In this document: positions 25,796 through 34,763 of the stretch, piece after piece
How the letters are laid out: each line of letters begins with the position of its first letter
How positions within the stretch are numbered: the stretch's first letter is position 1
Assembly (NCBI GenBank): GCA_002704825.1
Contig: PAIY01000219.1
Coordinates: 1-50,054, forward strand
DNA: 50,054 bases
Direction of reading: 5' to 3'
From: Phycisphaeraceae bacterium
Lineage (GTDB): Bacteria; Planctomycetota; Phycisphaerae; Phycisphaerales; Phycisphaeraceae
Notes under the pieces: generated by a model
Told to the model about the DNA's origin: nothing
The model's input: only the letters and a program-made list of their open reading frames with translations
The model's database searches: none
Program-made: the position numbers and the translations under genes

Positions 25796-26881
25796 ATGAG
25801 TAAGTTTAAAATCGTCGGGATCAATTTTGATCACATGCACATGGGAGACCTGCTGCGTAAAGCCAAGGATCACCCGGACGTTGAAATTGTTGGGGTCAGT
25901 GATGAAAAGCCGGACCGCGTCATGCCGGTGCTTAAGCAGATTGGTTTGGATGAATCGTTGTTTGTCAGCGATTATCGCAAGCTCATGGAAGACACGAAGC
26001 CTGACATGGTGATTCTGTGTCCTGCCACCGCAGAGCATGCCTTATGGACTGAGCGCGTTGCGCCGTTTGGTTCACATGTCTTTGTCGAAAAGCCGTTCTC
26101 TGCCACGTTAACCGATGCAGACCGAATGATTGCAGCGCTTAAGCAAACCGGTAAGCAGTTGATCATCAATTGGCCGCTGCGTTGGTATGCCTCACATGTC
26201 ACCGCCAAAAGGTTGGTTGATGATGGGGCGATTGGTGATGTGATCCAGGTGCATTACTACGATGGTAACCGTGGTCCTTTGCGTCATCTGGCAGACAAGG
26301 TGGTGGTCCCCGAAGACATTGCCAACGAGCAGAAGTCTCAAAGTTGGTTTTACCAGAAACAGTTCGGTGGTGGGAGTCTGCTGGATTACCTGGGCTATGG
26401 CGTGACACTCGGAACTTGGTACATGAACGGCAAGGCGCCCGTTGAAGTCACCAGCATGGTCGATCAACCCGATGGCCTGGAAGTCGACGAACACAGCATT
26501 ACCATCTGTCGTTACGACATCCCCAACAGTGGCCTGAGTAAATTCGAAACACGGTGGGGGACATTCAGTGATTGCTGGACGCAACAACCTCAGCCCAAGT
26601 GTGGTTTTGTCATCGTCGGTCGCAAAGGCACCATTGCCAGCTACGATCATGAAAAAACCATCTCATTGCAGACCGATCCTGACAAGCCCTGTGAAATCAT
26701 CCCCGTAGACCCGATGCCGTTCCCCAATGACGGGCCGATCAGCTACGTCATTGATCGGATCACGCGCGGCGAGTTGGTTGACGGCCCGTTGTCACCAAAG
26801 ATTGCACGTATCGGTCAGCAGATCGTGGACACTGCAGTCCTCAGTGCCACCGAAAAACGCACCGTCGGTCTCATCCAATAA
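25796..26881 (+). CDS. Gfo/Idh/MocA-family oxidoreductase (361 aa)
   Basis: The Rossmann start KFKIVGINFDHMHMGDLL is an unusual version of the family's G-x-G-x-x-G loop, with N-F-D-H-M-H in place of the glycines; VFVEKPFSATLTDADRMIAAL contains the EKP triad motif and GGSLLDYLGYGVTLGTWYM the substrate His/Asp region analog. NAD(P)-linked oxidation of a sugar C-OH is the expected reaction. ATG 25796 follows AAGGGAG; an in-frame upstream ATG at 25763 would overlap the isomerase gene and was rejected. The odd nucleotide loop means cofactor binding should be regarded as likely rather than certain. Confidence 0.87.
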   Translation: MSKFKIVGINFDHMHMGDLLRKAKDHPDVEIVGVSDEKPDRVMPVLKQIGLDESLFVSDYRKLMEDTKPDMVILCPATAEHALWTERVAPFGSHVFVEKPFSATLTDADRMIAALKQTGKQLIINWPLRWYASHVTAKRLVDDGAIGDVIQVHYYDGNRGPLRHLADKVVVPEDIANEQKSQSWFYQKQFGGGSLLDYLGYGVTLGTWYMNGKAPVEVTSMVDQPDGLEVDEHSITICRYDIPNSGLSKFETRWGTFSDCWTQQPQPKCGFVIVGRKGTIASYDHEKTISLQTDPDKPCEIIPVDPMPFPNDGPISYVIDRITRGELVDGPLSPKIARIGQQIVDTAVLSATEKRTVGLIQ

Positions 26882-26930
26882 TCTTGATCTCCATTTGGAG
26901 ACTTTTAGTCCAACAGCAAGGATTCAGAAC

Positions 26931-28064
26931 ATGGCAAAGAAACGCAAATATAACGACATGGCTGAGAAGCAAGCCGATTTGATTGCTGCTCCCCAAATCA
27001 AATATCAACCGCCCATGCCTCGGCGACTCTCGCGGCCGATTGGTTTGATTGGTTGTGGCGGGATCAGTGAGTCGCACTTGAAGGCTTACAAAAAAATGGG
27101 ACTCAACGTGGTTGCGATGTGTGATCTGATTGAAGAGCGCGCTCAGAATCGTGCCAAGGCGTTTTATCCTGATGCCGATGTCTATACGGATTACAAACAG
27201 TTGCTTAAGCGCGATGATATCGAAGTCGTGGATATCGCCACCCACCCGCAGGATCGTGAGTATCTCATCCCCGCTGCACTCAAGGCAGGCAAGCATGTAC
27301 TCAGTCAGAAGCCGTTTGTTCTGGACTTGAACAAAGGCAAGAAGTTCGCAGAGCTTGCTACAAAAATGGGTGTGATCCTGGCGGTCAATCAGAACGGCCG
27401 ATGGTCCCCGCATTGGTCGTGGGTCCGCAATGCGATTCTCAAAAACAAGATTGGCAAAGTCGATGCAGTCCATCTGAACTGTCACTGGTCCCATGACTGG
27501 ATCGCTGACTCGCACTTTAACCGGGTGCATCACATCGTCCTTTATGATTACGCGATTCACTGGTTCGATGCGTTGGCCTCATTCATGCCCGAGAGTCAGG
27601 CGGTGCGTGTGACCGCCAATCTCAGCCATGCCACCGTGCAGCGCGCCACACCGCCGTTGCTCGGTCAGGTGCTCGTGGAGTTTGATCACGGGCATGCCAG
27701 CCTTGTTTTTGATGGTGCGGTGAACTACGGCGGGAAAGATGACGGTTACATCATCGGCAGCAAAGGCACCCTCCAGTACGACGCCGCTGGTTTGACCGGG
27801 CATCAGGTCCAACTGATCACCCAACGCGGTAAAGCCATTCCCCAGCTCCATGGGCAATGGTTCGAAGAAGGCTTCATGGGAAGCATGGGGGAGTTACTTT
27901 GCGCGATTGAACAAAAACGCCAACCGCTGAATAACCCCATCGACAACCTGCGCGGTCTGGCGATCTGCTTTGCAGCCGTCGTCAGCGCCCAGACCGGCCA
28001 AACGCAGACCGTCGGCAAAGTCCGCAAGGCACCCCTGGAGACCTGCATGGTTGCCGACGCCTGA
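26931..28064 (+). CDS. Gfo/Idh/MocA-family oxidoreductase (377 aa)
   Basis: After a basic 30-residue start comes a standard Rossmann loop IGLIGCGGISESHLKAYKKMG, then VDIATHPQDREYLIPAALKAGKHVLSQKPFVLD, where QKP replaces the usual EKP, and a substrate segment VHHIVLYDYAIHWFDAL with conserved D/H. It pairs with the dehydrogenase just upstream (49-nt gap) and is the last gene of the sugar operon. AAGGA stands 9 nt before ATG 26931; longer in-frame readings were rejected. It probably oxidises or reduces a keto-sugar intermediate. The basic N-terminus is not a signal peptide. Confidence 0.9.
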   Translation: MAKKRKYNDMAEKQADLIAAPQIKYQPPMPRRLSRPIGLIGCGGISESHLKAYKKMGLNVVAMCDLIEERAQNRAKAFYPDADVYTDYKQLLKRDDIEVVDIATHPQDREYLIPAALKAGKHVLSQKPFVLDLNKGKKFAELATKMGVILAVNQNGRWSPHWSWVRNAILKNKIGKVDAVHLNCHWSHDWIADSHFNRVHHIVLYDYAIHWFDALASFMPESQAVRVTANLSHATVQRATPPLLGQVLVEFDHGHASLVFDGAVNYGGKDDGYIIGSKGTLQYDAAGLTGHQVQLITQRGKAIPQLHGQWFEEGFMGSMGELLCAIEQKRQPLNNPIDNLRGLAICFAAVVSAQTGQTQTVGKVRKAPLETCMVADA

Positions 28065-28388
28065 TCCGACAGCAGGTCGCAATGACACCCCGTGATGCAA
28101 TCGAAGGTCACTTCAAGATCATTGATCCGGGGGTTGAATCTCACAATAAGTCATCATATCCAACGGCTGGCATCACGTGTCAGTCGTTGTTTTACTATGA
28201 CGTCAATCAGGTCAAAAAAAGTGAGATTTTTGTCAAGTTTAAAACGTTTTAAAAACAGTTGTAAATATTTAAATTAAATTAAATTGTGTTGTTAATAGGA
28301 GCTTGTTTTTAAAAGCGCTTCAAGAATTTGTTAAAGCGCTTTAAACTTTTGCTTGATTCACGAATTGGCGGGGCTAGAATGGAACAAG
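28065..28388. promoter_or_regulatory. Upstream region of the LacI gene with three palindromic operator-like sites and a promoter
   Basis: Three palindromes of LacI-operator style occur: 28238-28253 (16-bp perfect, TTTAAAACGTTTTAAA), 28313-28320 (AAGCGCTT) and 28331-28344 (14-bp perfect, TTAAAGCGCTTTAA). A promoter-like pair follows: TTGATT at 28353-28358, 16 nt, TAGAAT at 28375-28380, ending 8 nt before ATG 28389. An imperfect fourth site (AAAACGCTTC) lies inside the first codons. The AT-rich stretch 28260-28300 holds nothing else I recognise, and the region 28065-28235 no clear terminator. Confidence 0.6.
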
Positions 28389-29489
28389 ATGAAAACGCTT
28401 CAAACATCACGATCCGGGGCAAACGAATCCGGCAATGGGCCGACGATTGCGCAGATCGCTGCCGAAGCCGGGGTCTCCATCGGAACCGTTTCACGCGTGC
28501 TCAACGGCAAGAACAAGAACGGTTGGGCCAGCGCTGCCGCCAATGCAAAGAAGATTCACCAGATCGCTCGAAGGCTCAATTACCGACCCTCCTGGGCGGC
28601 ACGTGCCATGGCCAATCGCAAGTCGCACATGATCGGCGTGGTCATCCGTAATGCACCGGATCGCAAATTCGTCTTCCTCCAGAGTTTTGAAACCATCGTC
28701 GGGATCAATGACCAATTGGCCGAGTCGGATTACATGATGTCACTGGTGCATCTGCACGAGTTGGCCGATGTCGACGGCGAGATACCACGCATGTTCCGCG
28801 AGAACATCATGGATGGCATGATCGTTCTGGGCGGTGAGATTCCCGATCAGGTCGAACAGTTGCTCCGAGAGATTCAAAGTGAAGTCGTGCCTTGTCTGTG
28901 GGTGGAGAACAACGAATGGCGCCCCAACGGCTGTCTGCATCGTGATGAGACCGCAGCCGCCCAGCTGGTGGTCCAGAGACTGGTTGCTTCAGGTTACCGT
29001 CGTTTGATTTGGTTGGGTCCCGATGCCCATGCCAGCGCACATTACAGTGCCCATGAACGTGAGATTGGTGTGCGCAAAATGGCAGAGGCAATGGACGTTC
29101 CCGTGACGTGGTGTCATGTCAGTGATGAGCCGTATCAAGAGATGCTCAGTTTTTGCAAGCAGCAACAACTCACGCCGGACACAGCCATCATTGCTTCGGG
29201 GACGCGTCATGCAATGACTCTGGTTTCTGCTGCCAACCAGGCGGGGGGGCTGGTTGGCAGGGATTTTGGTTTGGCGTGCTGCGATGACAGTCAGCAGGTC
29301 AGTGTCACCTTCCCCAATCTCAGTCGCGTGAGTTTTGATCGTTATGAGATGGGTCGCGTTGCTGCGAGCATGTTACTTGGTGGCATCGAAGGACAGACGC
29401 AAGACGTTTCATCCCAACGCCTGTCCGGACATTGGATTCCAGGCACAACCGCACCCGGTTACAAACCTGGCCTGTCAACGTCGGACTGA
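28389..29489 (+). CDS. LacI-family transcriptional regulator (366 aa)
   Basis: After an 18-residue leader a LacI helix-turn-helix is present: TIAQIAAEAGVSIGTVSRVLNGK, with the hinge-helix region ending in NYRPSWAARAM. The sensor domain has MIGVVIR, DGMIVLGGEI, RRLIWLGPD, DTAIIASGTRHAM and FGLACCDDSQQ, the periplasmic-binding-like pattern. An insertion of charged residues (KNKNGWASAAANAKKIHQ) within the HTH to hinge region is slightly longer than standard. ATG 28389 was chosen since it starts just after a -10 hexamer and includes the HTH; the ribosome site is poor. It probably regulates itself through the palindromes upstream, and the adjacent polysaccharide genes. Confidence 0.9.
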   Translation: MKTLQTSRSGANESGNGPTIAQIAAEAGVSIGTVSRVLNGKNKNGWASAAANAKKIHQIARRLNYRPSWAARAMANRKSHMIGVVIRNAPDRKFVFLQSFETIVGINDQLAESDYMMSLVHLHELADVDGEIPRMFRENIMDGMIVLGGEIPDQVEQLLREIQSEVVPCLWVENNEWRPNGCLHRDETAAAQLVVQRLVASGYRRLIWLGPDAHASAHYSAHEREIGVRKMAEAMDVPVTWCHVSDEPYQEMLSFCKQQQLTPDTAIIASGTRHAMTLVSAANQAGGLVGRDFGLACCDDSQQVSVTFPNLSRVSFDRYEMGRVAASMLLGGIEGQTQDVSSQRLSGHWIPGTTAPGYKPGLSTSD

Positions 29490-29623
29490 TTGAAAAGTTG
29501 AAGATTGATGGCCATTCACGCTGGCAATGTCCGGCGGGGTATCCATCGCACTGAATTTGTCGAGCCCAACCGGAGGATTGGATTGATTCGCACACGGTCA
29601 AAACCGACCGCAAGGAGAGAACC

Positions 29624-30376
29624 ATGCAACGCTACCCTCAACAACGCGCTTTTACGCTGATCGAGCTGTTGGTTGTCATCTCGATCGTCGCGTTACTGAT
29701 TGCCATCTTGTTACCTGCTTTGGCCAAGGCACGTGAGTCTGCAAGAGGCATTCAATGTGCAAGCAATCTCAGGCAGATTGCACTGATGTTTGAAACCTAT
29801 GTCGTCGATGCGACGGTCTATCCCCGCGCCGAACTGGGCACCGGCACCAACAGCACGCCCGACGAATCAAGCCAGTGGTACACTGGATCAACCCCCACCT
29901 ATTGGCAGCATTGGCCGATGCGTTTGGTCGAAGCCGGTCTCATTGATCATTATGCCAACGTCTCGATCACACCCGGTCACAGCAATTCCAATATCCACGA
30001 GTATGTCAAGCTTTACTGCCCAAGCAACACGGCTCCCAAGCAAGGCAATCAGTTCGGACATTCCTACGGCATGGGCGATACCGGGGGCCACACGGCGGAC
30101 ACCTCAAACTGGGATTTTACAGGTGTCGGCGGACTCCGCGATGAGCAGAAACACACGCGCCCCGATCAGATTCTCAAGCCTTCAAAAGTAGTGAGCATCG
30201 TCGAATGCGCCTTTGCCAATTGGCCTATCGTCTCAGGCGAGCCGACCGGCTCCTTCGCCTTTCGGTATTGGCTGGACATTCACAGCGAATCGTCCAATCG
30301 CCTGTTTGCTGATGGTCACGTATCGATGCTGCCCGGTGAAACACTCAAGTGGCATGACTTTGACATTCTGCAATGA
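29624..30376 (+). CDS. Prepilin-type signal protein with H-X9-DG tail (250 aa)
   Basis: [25 protein letters not shown] is the type IV prepilin/pseudopilin N-terminal cleavage and methylation segment, with E5 equivalent, followed by a helical spine ([19 protein letters not shown]). The C-terminal [12 protein letters not shown] matches H-X9-DG, characteristic of the large planctomycete pseudopilin-like family. Such proteins are exported and may form surface filaments or carry binding domains. GGAGAG lies before ATG 29624, 134 nt past the LacI gene. It precedes the glycosidases, so a role in substrate capture is conceivable. Confidence 0.92.
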   Translation: MQRYPQQRAFTLIELLVVISIVALLIAILLPALAKARESARGIQCASNLRQIALMFETYVVDATVYPRAELGTGTNSTPDESSQWYTGSTPTYWQHWPMRLVEAGLIDHYANVSITPGHSNSNIHEYVKLYCPSNTAPKQGNQFGHSYGMGDTGGHTADTSNWDFTGVGGLRDEQKHTRPDQILKPSKVVSIVECAFANWPIVSGEPTGSFAFRYWLDIHSESSNRLFADGHVSMLPGETLKWHDFDILQ

Positions 30377-30439
30377 GTTTACTGGGTTGACTGGCCCGCT
30401 TGAACACACAAACCCGCCTTTGTTTTGAAAGGATTTTCG

Positions 30440-31978
30440 ATGAGACCCCACCCCGGTGGTTTACGATGGTTGTGCGCTGCCGTGTTGTTGCTGCCAACCT
30501 TCCATGTGACAGCCCAGACTTCCGACATGTCTCTGAAGTTGACTGAGGATGTCACGTGGTCCTCGCTGCCTGCCAACCTGTTTGGCTACAACACCAACGT
30601 GCCGGCAACAGCCGGGGGGCGTGGACAGACCACTCCCTGGGATGACCCGCGCATGGTCAAGGTGGTGGATGAACTGGCGCCGAGCAACATGCGTTTTCCC
30701 GGCGGAACCTTGTCCCAGTTTTATGATTGGCGGACGCAGCGCCAGGTACCCCCGCATCCGTTGGGTAAAGCAACCCCCAAGTTCATGTTTGACATTGATG
30801 CCAACCAGGCCGGCTTCATGCGACTGTGTGAGCAGTTGAACATGCGCCCGGTCTTCGTGTTCAACACATTGACCGACACCGTGGACAGTCAGTGGCAATG
30901 GATTGAATCGTTAGCAAAGTCCGACGGTTCGCTGCCGATCAAGCATTGGGAAGTGGGCAATGAAGTCGACGCCCTGATGCTACCCAATTCGGACTTCAAG
31001 CATTACAAGGGGCCGATTCAATCACCAGAGGATTACATCACCTACGCCCGTGATCTTGGGAATCGAATCCATTCGCGTTGGCCTGAGGCGCAGGTGGCGG
31101 TGGTGGGGGGCGGACCGATTTACCTGCAGTTTCCAGGCGGAAGTGAGCAGGGCGTGCCGGAGGATTCGTCGCTGGGGTTGGTGCAGTGGAATCAGAAACT
31201 TTCCGCTGATCGCAGTTTTTATGATGCGGTGGTGTATCACATTTATCTGCAGAGTTGGCCCCAGTTTCAGCACCGACTTAAATGGACACCGCAGCAGCGC
31301 ATGCAGTGGCTGCTGGGGGCGGGTGACGCTTATCCGGGTTGGCTGAAGGAACATCAGCAAAAATACTATGGCACGGACAAGGCGATCTGGCTCACCGAAG
31401 TGGGCATGGTGACCTGGGTGGGTAATCGTGAGCATAAACACAGTGCCGAATTTGCCTGGTGGAGTCGCCTGGCGGAGATCAATTTTATTCTGGCATTGAT
31501 CGCAGACCACGGCCCGATCGAGATGATCTGTAAACACCTCCTTGCAGCACCAAGCCGAAAAATGCCGGTGATGGTCATCGGTCGAGGTGAAGAAATCAAA
31601 CGCGTGAGTCTGAATCAACCCCTGGCCCAGATGTTTGCACACATTGGACAAGCGACGCGCGGTGATAATATTCAAGTTGCTGATTTACCCATTGAAGGTG
31701 TCGGGCAATTCAAAGGTCGCTTGAAATTGCATGACCAGACCTTTGCCAATGTCCGCGCCATTGCCATGCGGCGTGACAGTGAGACCACGCTGTTTCTGAT
31801 CAACCGCAGTGCCGAGTCCGCCAGGATCAATCTGCCTCATGGCTCCTGGCAGGGCGAGACCTTTGTTGCTGAGCTTGAGCAAACCGATGAGGATGTCCAG
31901 CGTCTACCGCATAACAGCAAAGCCTCTGTCATTTCGTTACCCGCATACAGTTACACCGTTTTGAGGAATCACCCCTGA
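30440..31978 (+). CDS. Secreted clan GH-A glycosidase, alpha-L-arabinofuranosidase (GH51)-like (512 aa)
   Basis: A signal peptide (RWLCAAVLLLPTFHVTAQT) is followed by a (beta/alpha)8 barrel: SNMRFPGGTLSQFYDWR near residue 90, acid/base E175 in HWEVGNEVD, and nucleophile E320 in WLTEVGM. The C-terminal part (LFLINRSAESARINL) forms a beta-sandwich. This fits GH51 or related GH-A families such as GH39/GH44; the exact family is uncertain. ATG 30440 has AAAGGA 8 nt upstream; an in-frame TTG at 30425 was rejected. Coupling by a TGATG overlap to the GH43-like protein suggests joint degradation of an arabinose- or xylose-containing polymer outside the cell. Confidence 0.82.
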   Translation: MRPHPGGLRWLCAAVLLLPTFHVTAQTSDMSLKLTEDVTWSSLPANLFGYNTNVPATAGGRGQTTPWDDPRMVKVVDELAPSNMRFPGGTLSQFYDWRTQRQVPPHPLGKATPKFMFDIDANQAGFMRLCEQLNMRPVFVFNTLTDTVDSQWQWIESLAKSDGSLPIKHWEVGNEVDALMLPNSDFKHYKGPIQSPEDYITYARDLGNRIHSRWPEAQVAVVGGGPIYLQFPGGSEQGVPEDSSLGLVQWNQKLSADRSFYDAVVYHIYLQSWPQFQHRLKWTPQQRMQWLLGAGDAYPGWLKEHQQKYYGTDKAIWLTEVGMVTWVGNREHKHSAEFAWWSRLAEINFILALIADHGPIEMICKHLLAAPSRKMPVMVIGRGEEIKRVSLNQPLAQMFAHIGQATRGDNIQVADLPIEGVGQFKGRLKLHDQTFANVRAIAMRRDSETTLFLINRSAESARINLPHGSWQGETFVAELEQTDEDVQRLPHNSKASVISLPAYSYTVLRNHP

Positions 31979-33030
31979 TGTCCAGCGAAGTTTTTATCGA
32001 CATGCCACCTGTTGCAACCTTGATGCAGTTTATTCCGCCGGATCGCAGTCAGCTCTTTGAGATGGAAGGTTACTACGTCTGGGACGGTTCATTGATCCGT
32101 AGTGAAGATGGCAAGTACCAACTCTACGCATCGCGTTGGCCTGCTGAAATGGGGTTTCATGGTTGGTTGACCGATTCGCATGTGATCCGTGCCGAATCGG
32201 ATTCTCCCACCGGACCGTTCACTTTCTGCGAGCAACTGGATGTCCTCAACGAACAACGTTGGTCAGCCAACATGGCACACAATGCACGGGTTTATCAGTT
32301 TGGCGATCAATACATCATGGCCTACATCGGTACACGTTGGGATGATGCCGACCCGTCCAAGGCGCGACGCCAACGCGAGGGGAACAACTTTGAACATTGG
32401 ACAGCCATCCGGTTCCGCCAACGCATCGGCATCGCCACTGCGCCAACCGCAGCAGGACCATGGACACCATGTGATCACAACCCGGTGATCCACCCGCGAC
32501 CAGGTATGTGGGATCATGGCATGACCACCAACCCGGCCTTGCATGTGATGCCCGACGGACGCATCGGCATGATTTACAAGTCCACAGCCGGACCCCGCGA
32601 ACCGTTGTGGCTTGGATTTGCGGTTGCTGATTCACCGCTGGGACCTTTCAAACGCGAAGAACCGTCACTGCTTTTTGATCACGATGTGGAAGATCCCAAT
32701 GTATGGGCAACGGATGATGGCTATCTCATGCTTGCCAAGGACATGAGTGGTCGTGAGTGTGGCATTGCAGACGCGGGGTTGCTGTACCATTCACAGGACG
32801 GACGCCATTGGCAGAAGACTTGCAACACGCCAGCCTATCATCTTGGGATTCAATTCCGGGATGAGTTGGATGCGGTTCAAGCGCGCTTCGTCGAACGACC
32901 GTATCTGTACCTGGAAAACAATCAGCCGTGTTGCCTGGTCAATGCCGTGCTTTTGCCGCCTGGCCCCAGTGGTGTATTGGTGCGTCAGATCAGTGAATTC
33001 ACCTTGCCCATGATCGGAGCGCCTGTGTGA
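31978..33030 (+). CDS. GH43/GH32-like five-bladed beta-propeller glycosidase (350 aa)
   Basis: Propeller blades carry Asp/Glu at typical positions: YYVWDGSLIRSEDGKYQLYASR (catalytic base candidate in the first blade), ANMAHNARVYQFGDQYIMAYIG, EDPNVWATDDGYLMLAK and VERPYLYLENNQP. The EDPNVW and VERPYLY elements resemble GH43-clan proteins. There is no signal peptide, so the protein is cytoplasmic unless exported otherwise. Start ATG 31978 overlaps the preceding stop by one base. It likely cleaves or binds oligosaccharides released by the upstream glycosidase. I cannot choose between GH43 and related families with certainty. Confidence 0.78.
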   Translation: MSSEVFIDMPPVATLMQFIPPDRSQLFEMEGYYVWDGSLIRSEDGKYQLYASRWPAEMGFHGWLTDSHVIRAESDSPTGPFTFCEQLDVLNEQRWSANMAHNARVYQFGDQYIMAYIGTRWDDADPSKARRQREGNNFEHWTAIRFRQRIGIATAPTAAGPWTPCDHNPVIHPRPGMWDHGMTTNPALHVMPDGRIGMIYKSTAGPREPLWLGFAVADSPLGPFKREEPSLLFDHDVEDPNVWATDDGYLMLAKDMSGRECGIADAGLLYHSQDGRHWQKTCNTPAYHLGIQFRDELDAVQARFVERPYLYLENNQPCCLVNAVLLPPGPSGVLVRQISEFTLPMIGAPV

Positions 33031-34484
33031 GCAGCAAGCCCAACATTCTTCTGATCACCGATGATCAACACCGATTTGATTTCTTTGGTCACACAGGCTT
33101 GGCTGGCTCATTGCAGACACCAGCGATGGATCGGTTGGCAAAGCAGGGGACCGTACTCAGCCAGACATTCAGTAACTGTCCCGTGTGCATGCCCACGCGC
33201 TTTAGCTGGTATCACGGACTTTACGCATCGCAGGCGGCATATGGCCTGGTTCGTAATAATCACGATTGGCCGATGTTGCCTTCCATGCCCCAGGCACTGC
33301 AACAGAATGGCTATCACACCGCGGTCATTGGCAAAGTTCATGCACATGGCGGTCTGAATTTTATTGATCTGCGTGATGAACAAGACAAACTCCTGGCACG
33401 TGGGTTTGATCAGGCGATTGAAGTCTGCGGTAAATCACTTGCATCATGGCGCGATTGTCACTGGACGCAACATCTGCAAAAACGCGGATTGCTCAACGCC
33501 TATCGCCGAGACATTACCCGTCGGAATCCACAGCTGGGTGGGAAGGAACGCTACGAACCATCCTGTCTGAATGCTGAGGATTACATTGATGGTTTTATTG
33601 GCAATCAGGCATTGGATTGGCTCAATGTCTACGACTGCGACAAGCCGTTTTTTCTGCATGTCTCTTTTTGTGCACCGCATTTCCCACTCGATCCACCCAT
33701 GCCATACTTTGGCCGACATCAACCCGACGACATGCCCAGGCCCATTGGTGTTGACGATCCCCAACGCATCAGGCAGTTTCAGGAACACCGCGCGAAGCAT
33801 GCTGACATGATCACGCTGGTGGATGATCAGATCGCGCGGTTGCTCGACTGGTTGGATCAACACGGTCTGGCATCGAACACCGTGGTGATCTTTGGTTCGG
33901 ATCACGGGGACATGATCGGTGACCTGGGATTGGATCACAAAGGTTGGGCGTATGACCCATCCTGTCGGACGCCGATTATCATCCGTTGGCCCGGGCACGT
34001 TCCGGCAGGGGAGCAACGCGATGGCATGGTCGAAGCGGTGGACCTGCCATGCACCCTCCTTGAGATGGCAGGCTGTAACGGACCGATCGATCGCTGGCTT
34101 CCCCAGACACCGGGTCGGTCGTTTTTGCCTTATATCACAGGCCAAAAGTCCGATCACCGCGACTGGGCGTATGCCGAATGCGAATTGCAGGGCCGCGATC
34201 TGGCGCAGGACGCTCCGATGGATTCACAGAGTTGGCGGATGTGCTGTGAACGCGATTGGAAGTATGTCCTGCATGCCCATGACAGAGAACAATTCTTTGA
34301 TCGGCAGGCTGACCCGCATGAACAACACAACCTTGCAGCCGACCCGACTCACGCCCAACGGATCAGTCGCATGCGTCGGCAGTTGATCCAGTCCATGTCT
34401 TTTTGCGTCGCCCCCAACACCATGCCCCAAGCACCACGCAGACCAATCCGTGAGACAGCCAAAACCGGCCATGAGGACGATTGA
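33027..34484 (+). CDS. Sulfatase, formylglycine (Cys) type (485 aa)
   Basis: LLITDDQHRFDFFG gives the metal-binding D-D near the N-terminus, and C54-M-P-T-R58 is the sulfatase signature CxPxR, in which Cys becomes formylglycine; GSDHGDMIGDLGLDHKG supplies the second metal site and catalytic His/Lys. The segment ISQTF/NCPVC before it is conserved. No signal peptide is visible, unlike many sulfatases. The GTG start at 33027 overlaps the GH43-like stop (GTGA). With the glycosidases it implies a sulfated polysaccharide substrate, common in marine algae. A maturation enzyme (anSME or FGE) is not encoded nearby. Confidence 0.92.
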   Translation: MSSKPNILLITDDQHRFDFFGHTGLAGSLQTPAMDRLAKQGTVLSQTFSNCPVCMPTRFSWYHGLYASQAAYGLVRNNHDWPMLPSMPQALQQNGYHTAVIGKVHAHGGLNFIDLRDEQDKLLARGFDQAIEVCGKSLASWRDCHWTQHLQKRGLLNAYRRDITRRNPQLGGKERYEPSCLNAEDYIDGFIGNQALDWLNVYDCDKPFFLHVSFCAPHFPLDPPMPYFGRHQPDDMPRPIGVDDPQRIRQFQEHRAKHADMITLVDDQIARLLDWLDQHGLASNTVVIFGSDHGDMIGDLGLDHKGWAYDPSCRTPIIIRWPGHVPAGEQRDGMVEAVDLPCTLLEMAGCNGPIDRWLPQTPGRSFLPYITGQKSDHRDWAYAECELQGRDLAQDAPMDSQSWRMCCERDWKYVLHAHDREQFFDRQADPHEQHNLAADPTHAQRISRMRRQLIQSMSFCVAPNTMPQAPRRPIRETAKTGHEDD

Positions 34485-34763
34485 CAGACTGCTCGGTTGC
34501 TCATGACGGTTGGATGGTCTTCTCATCAGGCCTCGGCACGGTCAAGGATGCCAGCCAATACCCGCTATTGATTCAGAAGGTTGAATCCACCTGCTACGAA
34601 TTTCATGTCTCCCGCTTTGACGGTTCAGGAAATCGGCTTCTTGCGAGTATGATATGTCCGTGCTCAAAAAGCATCGGGTATGATGTGCTGGGCATAGGAC
34701 GTTACTGTTGAGCATCGCATCCGCCAAATCCGCGACGCGTCAAAGCCGGGGGTATGAATACCA
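34485..34763. other. Intergenic region before the DUF4011 helicase (279 bp)
   Basis: I see no gene, strong hairpin or clear promoter here. Short open frames on both strands lack ribosome sites and family features. GGGGG at 34748-34752 lies about 11 nt before ATG 34764 and may serve as its ribosome binding site. Confidence 0.4.
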
